A stretch of 64,000 nt of DNA. It comes from Peptococcaceae bacterium 1198_IL3148 (lineage in GTDB: Bacteria > Bacillota > Desulfotomaculia > Desulfotomaculales > Desulfohalotomaculaceae). Shown here one piece after another: positions 26,634-33,563 of the stretch. Numbering within the stretch: position 1 is the first letter of the stretch; every line of letters begins with the position of its first letter. The DNA is taken from positions 274,216 to 338,215 of the forward strand of contig JBAIYS010000002.1 in NCBI GenBank assembly GCA_036763105.1, read 5' to 3'. The translations under genes were made by a program, and so were the position numbers. A model generated the notes under the pieces. That model searched no databases. It saw only the letters and a program-made list of their open reading frames with translations, and was not told the DNA's origin.

Positions 26634-28025
26634 ATGACACCGGTGATGACTAAACACGAAATGCCAACTCAAGACCCCAAGGAGCGGGTGAATAATTTTA
26701 ACGAAGTGGCGTTAGGATATGACGAACAGACAGCATTAACGGAAGCTAGCCGCTGTCTGAATTGTAAAAAACCAAAATGTATGGAAGGATGCCCAGTGGA
26801 GGTGCCCATTCCGGAATTTATCAGCAGCATTAAAGAGGGAGATTTTGCTGGTGCCATTAAAAAAATTAAAACTAAAAACAGTTTACCGGCAGTTTGTGGT
26901 CGGGTTTGCCCCCAGGAAAACCAGTGTGAAAAATACTGCATCCTAGGTAAAAAGGGAGATCCGGTGGGTATCGGTCGGCTGGAGCGATTTGTTGCCGACT
27001 ATGAGTTGTTACACGGAGGTGAGCCAATAGAAAAGGCTGCTCCCACTGGCAAGCGGGTGGCAGTTGTGGGTTCGGGGCCTGCCGGCCTAACCGCCGCTGG
27101 CGATTTAGCTAAAATGGGACATCATGTCACTGTTATGGAAGCCCTTCATGTGGCCGGTGGAGTGTTGATGTATGGTATTCCCGAGTTTAGATTGCCAAAG
27201 GATAAAGTTGTCCAGAAAGAGATTGAAAAAATTAAAGAACTTGGGGTAGAAATTAAAACTAACTATGTGGTTGGTCAACTCGATTCAATCGATGAACTGC
27301 TGGCCGAAGGCTATGATGCGGTGTTTATTGGTACCGGGGCAGGATTGCCATACTTTATGAATATACCTGGGGAAAATCTCAATGGTGTTTACTCTGCCAA
27401 TGAATTTTTAACCAGAACAAATTTAATGAAGGCCTATCAATTCCCTGAGCACGATACCCCCATTAAAGTGGGTGAGCGGGTGGCTGTAATTGGGGCTGGC
27501 AACGTAGCCATGGACGCAGCTCGCACTGCTTTGCGGTTGGGTGCCAAGGAATCCTATATTGTATATCGGCGGTCGGAAAAGGAAATGCCCGCCAGGCATG
27601 AAGAAATTGAGCATGCTCAAGAGGAGGGTGTAAAGTTTGCGCTATTAACCAGCCCGGTTGAATTTTTAGGGGATGAAAATGGCAATCTCAAGGCTATGAA
27701 ATGTGTTAAATATCAGCTGGGTGAGCCAGATGCCTCGGGGCGCTGCCGGCCAGTGCCGATAGCGGGTTCAGAATACGAGATGGCGGTGGACAATGTGGTG
27801 CTGGCCTTGGGACAAGGCCCCAACCCACTGGTGCCCAGAACAACTCCCGGGTTGGAATTAACCAAAAAGGGTAATATCGTTGCCAATGAAGAAACCGGTG
27901 AGACATCGAAACCAGGGGTTTTTGCCGGCGGTGATATAGTAACAGGAGCAGCGACGGTGATTAAAGCAATGGGCGCAGGTAAAAAGGCCGCACGGGCAAT
28001 TAATGATTATTTACAAAGCAAGTAA
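26634..28025 (+). CDS. nfnB: NfnAB electron-bifurcating transhydrogenase, large subunit
   Basis: Large subunit related to glutamate synthase small chain, 463 residues. The N-terminus holds the Cys sets for two [4Fe-4S] clusters (CLNCKKPKCMEGCPV near 40 and CGRVCPQENQCEKYC near 85). An FAD-binding Rossmann motif VAVVGSGPAGLTAAGDLA lies near 140. An NADPH-binding motif VAVIGAGNVAMDAARTALRLG follows near 285 and GVFAGGDIVTGAATVI sits near the end. The adjacent nfnA gene rules out a plain glutamate synthase subunit, since no large gltB-type chain is present. ATG directly abuts the nfnA stop (TAAATG). Confidence 0.93.
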   Translation: MTPVMTKHEMPTQDPKERVNNFNEVALGYDEQTALTEASRCLNCKKPKCMEGCPVEVPIPEFISSIKEGDFAGAIKKIKTKNSLPAVCGRVCPQENQCEKYCILGKKGDPVGIGRLERFVADYELLHGGEPIEKAAPTGKRVAVVGSGPAGLTAAGDLAKMGHHVTVMEALHVAGGVLMYGIPEFRLPKDKVVQKEIEKIKELGVEIKTNYVVGQLDSIDELLAEGYDAVFIGTGAGLPYFMNIPGENLNGVYSANEFLTRTNLMKAYQFPEHDTPIKVGERVAVIGAGNVAMDAARTALRLGAKESYIVYRRSEKEMPARHEEIEHAQEEGVKFALLTSPVEFLGDENGNLKAMKCVKYQLGEPDASGRCRPVPIAGSEYEMAVDNVVLALGQGPNPLVPRTTPGLELTKKGNIVANEETGETSKPGVFAGGDIVTGAATVIKAMGAGKKAARAINDYLQSK

Positions 28026-28034
28026 TCTAGTCTT

Positions 28035-28060
28035 AACCCGGTACTGATTAGTGCCGGGTT
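28035..28060 (+). terminator. Terminator after nfnAB
   Basis: A 10-bp stem (28035-28044 with 28051-28060, one G-U) with a 6-base loop, followed by ATTTTATC. Confidence 0.82.
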
Positions 28061-28118
28061 ATTTTATCACCAATATAACCATAATAATGAATAAAGATTA
28101 CATGGGAGATTGATAAAA

Positions 28119-28679
28119 ATGGAGCTTATATCTGCGATTAAAAATCGCCGTAGCGTTCGTAAATTTATTGATCAAGCGGTGCCAAAGGAAATAATTCAAG
28201 AACTGATAGACTTGGCGGTTTGGGCACCAAGCGCCACTAACAAACAACCTTGGGGATTCCTTGTCGTTGACGACCGGGAATATTTATTACAGTTATCAGA
28301 AGAAATAAAAAAGGGATTATTGCAGGATATTGATCAAAATTGCCACCTTAAACCATACAAAGAAATGTTAGCAAAGGATGGTTATCATATTTTCCATAAC
28401 GCACCGGTTTTAGTGGCCATTTACGGCAATGCCAGCGAAAGTTCCTGGTACATAAATGATTGTTCGTTAGCGGCACAAAATTTTATGTTGGCAGCCTATG
28501 GTAAAGGCTTAGTAACCTGTTGGACCGGCTTTGCTCAAAAGTTATTAAACTCAACGGAATTTAAGCAAAAACACGGCATTCCTGTTGGTTATCAAATAGT
28601 GGCGCCAATAATTTTAGGTTACCCGGAAAAATTTCCAAGTCAAGGTTTAGCCCGCAAGGATTATCCAATATTTAGATAG
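28119..28679 (+). CDS. Nitroreductase-family FMN protein
   Basis: A 186-residue flavoprotein of the NfsA/NfsB-like superfamily. The FMN-contacting motif KNRRSVRKF lies near the N-terminus, with WAPSATNKQPW near residue 45 and NDCSLAAQNFMLAAYGKGLVTCW near 118-140. The physiological substrate is not readable; members reduce nitroaromatics, quinones or flavins with NAD(P)H. The ATG at 28119 is used because GGGAGA is 8-9 bases upstream; the TTG at 28110 is too close. A CBS-domain gene follows 6 bases after the stop. Confidence 0.9.
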   Translation: MELISAIKNRRSVRKFIDQAVPKEIIQELIDLAVWAPSATNKQPWGFLVVDDREYLLQLSEEIKKGLLQDIDQNCHLKPYKEMLAKDGYHIFHNAPVLVAIYGNASESSWYINDCSLAAQNFMLAAYGKGLVTCWTGFAQKLLNSTEFKQKHGIPVGYQIVAPIILGYPEKFPSQGLARKDYPIFR

Positions 28680-28685
28680 AAAGTA

Positions 28686-29225
28686 GTGATTGGCATTAAA
28701 GAAAAAACTGTAAAGGAATTAATGATACCGCTGGAACAGTATTCAAAGGTTAGTCCGGATGATACTGTTGCTGACGCGGTTAAAATATTGATTAATTCCT
28801 ATAGAAATACCGGATTACACCACCGCACAGTGTTGGTGGTTTCTGGAACTAGGCTGGTGGGGCTGTTAACAATGAGAAATTTGCTGGCATCACTTGATCC
28901 CGCCCTCTTTAGTGATCGCTATTTGGATGAGAATTATTGGGTTGAAATAACACCGGCAGTTGAACTTCTGGCCCTTGAAGAACTCTTTACTGAGCGGTGT
29001 CGGAAAAATTGTTGTAAAAAAGTTGGGGCAATTATGCAACCCTTAGATCTCATCACCATTGAGCATAACGCATCGCTGTTAAAAGCCATACATTTAATGG
29101 TGAAAAATCATATTAATTTGTTACCAGTAATGAATGGTGAAGACGTGATTGGTACCATCAGAATGGTGGAAATAGTTGAGGAGGTACACAATTTAATTTT
29201 AGAAATGCCTGAATGTAATATCTGA
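28686..29225 (+). CDS. Tandem CBS-domain protein
   Basis: A 179-residue cytoplasmic protein made of two CBS motifs: VKELMIPLEQYSKVSPDDTVADAV...GLLTMRNLLASLD (about 8-80) and AIMQPLDLITIEHNASLLKAIHLM...VIGTIRMVEIVEEV (about 110-172). CBS pairs usually sense adenine nucleotides. There is no attached effector domain, so its target is unknown. The GTG start has only a weak GAAAG site and lies 6 bases after the nitroreductase, suggesting coupled translation. The frame is closed by a strong terminator. Confidence 0.85.
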   Translation: MIGIKEKTVKELMIPLEQYSKVSPDDTVADAVKILINSYRNTGLHHRTVLVVSGTRLVGLLTMRNLLASLDPALFSDRYLDENYWVEITPAVELLALEELFTERCRKNCCKKVGAIMQPLDLITIEHNASLLKAIHLMVKNHINLLPVMNGEDVIGTIRMVEIVEEVHNLILEMPECNI

Positions 29226-29245
29226 TTTTAACACTTTGAGCTAAT

Positions 29246-29274
29246 AAAAAAGCTGGCCCTAGGCCGGCTTTTTT
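29246..29274 (+). terminator. Terminator after the nitroreductase-CBS operon
   Basis: A 13-bp A-plus-GC stem (29246-29258 with 29262-29274, one G-U) with a CTA loop and T6 in the descending arm. Confidence 0.85.
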
Positions 29275-29604
29275 ATTTTGTGCGCAGTAATAAATACATA
29301 TAACCTACATACAAGGTATTTATATACATTACTTTGATTTGCCTCTGAAGCCTTGTCATTAGATAGCTTGGAGTGAGTATGTGTGCGGCCTTTGCAAAAG
29401 CACAATATAACAAACTTTACATTTGTAAAGTGATAATTTACAAACGAGAATCGACATAATATACAATCTTTTTATGTATAGCATATATATTAATTTACTC
29501 TATAAAATTAAGTAAAATTTTTGAAGGAATATTGCAATGGACATAGAAGTGTAAGTTAAGTGAATTATTCAAAAAATTAAAATATTACGGGAGAAGGGAT
29601 CTCT
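29275..29604 (+). other. Gene-free stretch before the HD-GYP gene
   Basis: No gene is seen. It is AT-rich and contains a symmetric site CTTTACA-TT-TGTAAAG (29415-29430) with another TTTACA 8 bases later, possibly an operator. No known riboswitch architecture is recognised. Confidence 0.5.
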
Positions 29605-30759
29605 GTGGTACTAGATCAGTTGTCTATTCTCTTACACGAGATTGTAAAGGAAAAAATGTCGGTGGAGCCTTGGGAGCCAATAATAAAAAGAATAGATCAA
29701 TCTAGGTTAGCTGAGCTGGATCTTGACAACCTGCAATTTCAAGTTTTTCAAAAGACCGCAGCAGACTGCCGGTTGATGGAACTGTTTCCAGGGCCGATAG
29801 TTTTGTTAGACCATGAAGGAGTTGTGGTTTTTGCTAATTCATCGGCTTTAGCTTGGGTTGGTAAAAGCTATAATGAAGTGAACGGAGAATTTATAGGCGA
29901 TCTTTTTTCAGATCGCAGGCGGTTAAAATATAAAGGTCAGTTTTTAAGTCCAACCATTGAAGTTTGGGCCAAGAAAAAGGAATGTTTTCTTGAAAAGTGC
30001 TATGTCACCACTGCTTTATTATCCAGTCCGGTACCGGTGGAAATAACCACAAAAAATATAATAGATAATGATGAAATATATTCAGCAGTGGTTATTTTCA
30101 ACAGGTTTTCCGCCGGTAATTTTGATACCGAAATAATGTGTATGTACACTGAATTATTGGCAGATAGCCCGGAATTATTGTTATATTTTTCACAATACAT
30201 ATCAGGACTGGATGTATATACCCGGGGCCATTGCAAAAATGTGGCGGAGTACGCAGGTGTATTGGGGATGGAAATAGGTTTAACCAACAAAGAAATGGAA
30301 GAATTATATATTGCCAGCATGTTGCATGATATCGGCAATTTAGCGGTATCACCAAAGGTGTTATATAAAAAAGGAAAGCTAATACCAGCAGAAATGCTGG
30401 AAATACAAATACACCCCTTAGCTGGTTCTGATATACTGGAAGAAATGTCTGTATTTCGCGAGCTTTCGCCCTATGTTAGACATCATCATGAAAGGTATGA
30501 TGGTACGGGGTATCCGGGTAAACTAAAGGGTACAGAGATTCCTCTGTTGTCTAGAATTATTGCCATTGCTGACGCCTTTGATGCCATGACTTCATATCGT
30601 CCCTATCGGCAAAAACTTACTCTGCGCCAAGTGAGAGAGGAACTGATAAATAATGCCGGTACCCAATTTGATCCGAACTTGGTAGATATTGCTATTTATT
30701 TAATAGATGTTGGTAAGTTGAAACCATCAAAGTATTGTTCCATTTCAGATGTTGGTTAG
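29605..30759 (+). CDS. PAS-HD-GYP phosphodiesterase-like protein
   Basis: A 384-residue cytoplasmic signalling protein. A PAS domain occupies about residues 55-165 (FPGPIVLLDHEGVVVFANSSALAWVG). The HD-GYP domain runs from about 200 to the end: RGHCKNVAEYAG, MLHDIGNLAVSPKVL, HHHERYDGTGYPG and IIAIADAFDAMTSYRPY. HD-GYP proteins hydrolyse cyclic di-GMP. The motif is HDIGN rather than the usual HDIGK, so activity may be altered. The GTG start has GAGAAGGGA upstream. The next gene begins 11 bases after its stop. Confidence 0.87.
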   Translation: MVLDQLSILLHEIVKEKMSVEPWEPIIKRIDQSRLAELDLDNLQFQVFQKTAADCRLMELFPGPIVLLDHEGVVVFANSSALAWVGKSYNEVNGEFIGDLFSDRRRLKYKGQFLSPTIEVWAKKKECFLEKCYVTTALLSSPVPVEITTKNIIDNDEIYSAVVIFNRFSAGNFDTEIMCMYTELLADSPELLLYFSQYISGLDVYTRGHCKNVAEYAGVLGMEIGLTNKEMEELYIASMLHDIGNLAVSPKVLYKKGKLIPAEMLEIQIHPLAGSDILEEMSVFRELSPYVRHHHERYDGTGYPGKLKGTEIPLLSRIIAIADAFDAMTSYRPYRQKLTLRQVREELINNAGTQFDPNLVDIAIYLIDVGKLKPSKYCSISDVG

Positions 30760-30770
30760 GAGATAACTGC

Positions 30771-31793
30771 TTGCAGAACAAAACTTCATTCTTAAAGAAA
30801 AAAGGCATTGAAATATCGGTGCAAAGATATTTTATAGACGGTTTAGGGGCCATGGCGCTGGGGTTATTTGCTTCCCTACTTATTGGTGTGATTATAAAAA
30901 CACTGGGGGAGCAACTACATATAGAAATGTTGAAAAATGTTGGTGCACTGGCTATGAATGACAACCTGGTTGGAGCAACCATCGGTGTGGCGGTAGCCTA
31001 TGGTTTAAAAGCGCCACCGTTAGTGATGTTTGCTTCTGCCGTTGCCGGTGCAGCAGGGTATTTAATGGGTGGTCCGGCAGGTAGCTTTATAGCCACGGTA
31101 ATAGGTGCAGAGTTCGGTAAATTGGTAAGCAAAGAAACCCCCGTCGATATTATTATTACTCCGCTAACCGTTATTTTAATTGGTTATGCTGCCGCCGGTA
31201 CGGTGGGGCCGGTGATTAGCTATGGCATGAAGGAATTAGGCAATTTTATAGAATGGGCCACTGAACTGCAACCTATTCCCATGGGAATTATTGTGGCGGT
31301 GGTAATGGGGCTGGCTTTAACAGCACCAATAAGCAGTGCCGCGTTAGCCATTATGATGGAATTGAGTGGTATTGCAGCCGGTGCAGCGACGGTGGGATGC
31401 GCTGCCCAAATGGTGGGTTTTGCGGTGGCAAGTTATCGAGAAAACGGATTAGACGGCATATTGGCCCAGGGTTTAGGCACTTCGATGCTACAAATAGGTA
31501 ATATAGTGAAGAACCCTTGGATATTATTACCGCCTACTGTAGCTGGGGCCATTTTGGGTCCCTTTAGTACCACCATATTTAAGATGACTAACCTTCATTT
31601 AGGTGCGGGGATGGGCACAGCTGGCTTGGTGGGTCAATTTACCACTATCACTGCCATGGGATTAAGTACCAATGTGCTGTTAAAAATTCTACTTCTACAT
31701 TTTGTTGCACCGGGGATAATAGCTTTGGCTGTGGCAACATATATGTACAAAATTGGTTTTATTAAAGATGGAGATATGAAATTAGATTTATAA
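30771..31793 (+). CDS. PTS IIC-type membrane protein (PTS_EIIC_2-like)
   Basis: A 340-residue polytopic protein with about nine hydrophobic helices, Gly/Ala-rich (GAMALGLFASLLIGVIIKTLG, TIGVAVAYGLKAPPLVMFASAVAGAAGYLMGG). It resembles the PTS_EIIC_2 family of putative sugar-channel components. No IIA, IIB or HPr gene is nearby, so transport by phosphorylation cannot be assumed. The TTG at 30771 is chosen because AGGAGA lies 7 bases upstream; the frame opens earlier but would overlap the HD-GYP gene without a site. Its terminator has been split by the mobile island that starts just downstream. Confidence 0.8.
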   Translation: MQNKTSFLKKKGIEISVQRYFIDGLGAMALGLFASLLIGVIIKTLGEQLHIEMLKNVGALAMNDNLVGATIGVAVAYGLKAPPLVMFASAVAGAAGYLMGGPAGSFIATVIGAEFGKLVSKETPVDIIITPLTVILIGYAAAGTVGPVISYGMKELGNFIEWATELQPIPMGIIVAVVMGLALTAPISSAALAIMMELSGIAAGAATVGCAAQMVGFAVASYRENGLDGILAQGLGTSMLQIGNIVKNPWILLPPTVAGAILGPFSTTIFKMTNLHLGAGMGTAGLVGQFTTITAMGLSTNVLLKILLLHFVAPGIIALAVATYMYKIGFIKDGDMKLDL

Positions 31794-31797
31794 AAGT

Positions 31798-31809
31798 AAA
31801 AATGCCGGG
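31798..31809 (+). terminator. Left arm of a split host terminator
   Basis: AAAAATGCCGGG here is complementary (one G-U) to CCCGGTATTTTT at 44898-44909, 13 kb away. Placed together they form a 12-bp hairpin with a T-run, the expected terminator of the PTS IIC-type gene. The island now sits in its loop. Confidence 0.7.
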
Positions 31810-31868
31810 AAAGAAGCGTTCACTTAGGGATTGAAGAAAAACTTAAATGAACAGCTTCAAGCGGGGCA

Positions 31869-31912
31869 AAAAAGACCACATAAGAGTTTTTATACTCCTG
31901 TGTGGTCTTTTT
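31869..31912. terminator. Terminator at the left end of the island
   Basis: Stem AAAAAGACCACA (31869-31880) with TGTGGTCTTTTT (31901-31912), T-run on both strands. It ends the leftward R-M/OLD operon and may replace the broken host terminator for the rightward gene. Confidence 0.85.
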
Positions 31913-31921
31913 AACATTCAG

Positions 31922-33541
31922 CTAATTTTGTCCCAATAGTTCTATAATTAATAGTTTATCTGCAATATCCTTAATAAAATGAGGAATTTCCTCTATATGT
32001 TGTGCAATAGCTTTAGCTTTTCCTGGCTTTGAAGAAATATGATATTTTTCAGAAATAGTTTGTTCCATTGAAGTATAATCCTCTATTGCTGTACGCAAAT
32101 AGGATTCAAAGTCTTTACCGAAGTATGCATAATCGGCTCTAACAATACAATTTTCAGTTTCTGTATCCCATTCTTCTTCGCAAAAGATGCCATTAAACAC
32201 ATCCCTAGTCTTTGATGCATTCCTGTCACAATCAAATATAGCATAACAATTATAACCGTATGCTTTAAATAACCTCCAGTACAAGGGGATTGCATCCTTA
32301 CCGCGACAATTAACAATTTCGGTTCCATGTTCAGCTAAAGAATACCCACTACGTTTCAAATACACTGGCAGAGCAAAATATTCAGTAGCTCCCTCCACTA
32401 AAATGATTGTTTCGGCAAACATTCCTTTTAACTGGTCTGAAAATAGTTTTGTCGAGTAAAAATCAACTATATTTTCTGGTGACACACAATTCTCTGGAAC
32501 ACCTGACCCTATACAAAAATCGCAAAGTTGCTGAGCGGATAGTTGTATTGCTTTAGTAACTCCACCCTCTTTATGTACTCGAACAAGTCCGTCTAAGTAT
32601 TCTGCATCTATGAATTCTGCGGAATGTGTTGAAATGATTACTTGAATACCACATGAACACATATCCACAACATATTCCTTTAACCATCTTTGAGCTAAGG
32701 GATGAAGATGGGCTTCTGGTTCTTCAATAATCAACACAAAGTTTTCACCAGTGAATACTTCCATATATGCTTTAACAAAAGCCATTAATAAGACTTGCTG
32801 TTCACCAGTGCCGAATTCTTCAAATCCACGAATATTATCTCCCTCTTTTGCATAGATCCGAAGTGACTTTGCATAATTGTTTGGATCATAGGCTGAAAAA
32901 TCCACAGCCAATGAATGAACAAACCCTTTTACCGCTCCCTTTAGAGCTTCAGAAAATCGATTAAAAAAACCAGAGAATTCATCAGTCTGTTCAAAGGATG
33001 CTGTAATTTGATTAAAGGCTTGTGATAATTCATCTTTATGCTCTGTACTTAAGGCTTCATGTATCTTCTTTGAAAACTTGCTTAACAGAGAGTAGCTACT
33101 ACTATAATTAAAAGCACTCTGGATATTTCTTTCAGCATCAATCAAGTAAGATTGACAAGCGGAACGCTCTTCATTTTTTATATATAACCTATTTCCATTA
33201 ACATCGTGAAAAAGATTATTATTAGCCTGTCCATTATAATTATAACTTATAGTTATCACATCATGTCCATTCCCTCTACTATCATAATGTAAAGGCTCAG
33301 AAAATTTAGCAGTTATCTGTGCGGTAGGATATTCACTTTGATTACGTTTAAAGTAATCACTTTCCAACATCTCAATATTTGTTGGATACCTTTCACCAAG
33401 TAATCTATTTATAGCTGATAATATATTAGATTTTCCTGCGTTATTCGGTCCAAATAGGACAAGTGGCTTATTTTGAGGAAGTTTAAGAGCCACTTTTTCT
33501 ATCGACCGATAATGTTTAATTAAAAATGCTTCTAACCTCAA
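31922..33541 (-). CDS. OLD-family ATPase with C-terminal TOPRIM nuclease domain
   Basis: A 539-residue protein. The N-terminal ABC/SMC-like ATPase has FGPNNAGKSNIL (Walker A, near residue 33), GTGEQQVLLMAFV (signature-like) and LIIEEPEAHLHPLAQ (Walker B, near 260). The C-terminal TOPRIM domain has ILVEGATEYFALP (near 385) and YAIFDCDRN. OLD proteins are defence nucleases (P2 Old; GajA of Gabija). It is last in the leftward operon, 22 bases after res. The TTG start has GGGGGGTGA about 8 bases upstream. Whether it works with the restriction enzyme or alone is not known. Confidence 0.87.
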   Translation of the reverse strand: MRLEAFLIKHYRSIEKVALKLPQNKPLVLFGPNNAGKSNILSAINRLLGERYPTNIEMLESDYFKRNQSEYPTAQITAKFSEPLHYDSRGNGHDVITISYNYNGQANNNLFHDVNGNRLYIKNEERSACQSYLIDAERNIQSAFNYSSSYSLLSKFSKKIHEALSTEHKDELSQAFNQITASFEQTDEFSGFFNRFSEALKGAVKGFVHSLAVDFSAYDPNNYAKSLRIYAKEGDNIRGFEEFGTGEQQVLLMAFVKAYMEVFTGENFVLIIEEPEAHLHPLAQRWLKEYVVDMCSCGIQVIISTHSAEFIDAEYLDGLVRVHKEGGVTKAIQLSAQQLCDFCIGSGVPENCVSPENIVDFYSTKLFSDQLKGMFAETIILVEGATEYFALPVYLKRSGYSLAEHGTEIVNCRGKDAIPLYWRLFKAYGYNCYAIFDCDRNASKTRDVFNGIFCEEEWDTETENCIVRADYAYFGKDFESYLRTAIEDYTSMEQTISEKYHISSKPGKAKAIAQHIEEIPHFIKDIADKLLIIELLGQN

Positions 33542-33563
33542 TCTTTCACCCCCCTAAATTAAA

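Noticed and set aside
26634..28025. Glutamate synthase small chain
   Set aside because: The adjacent nfnA-type gene and absence of a gltB-type large chain indicate NfnB.
29275..29604. Cyclic di-GMP riboswitch before the HD-GYP gene
   Set aside because: The conserved GEMM elements were not found; only a short palindrome is present.
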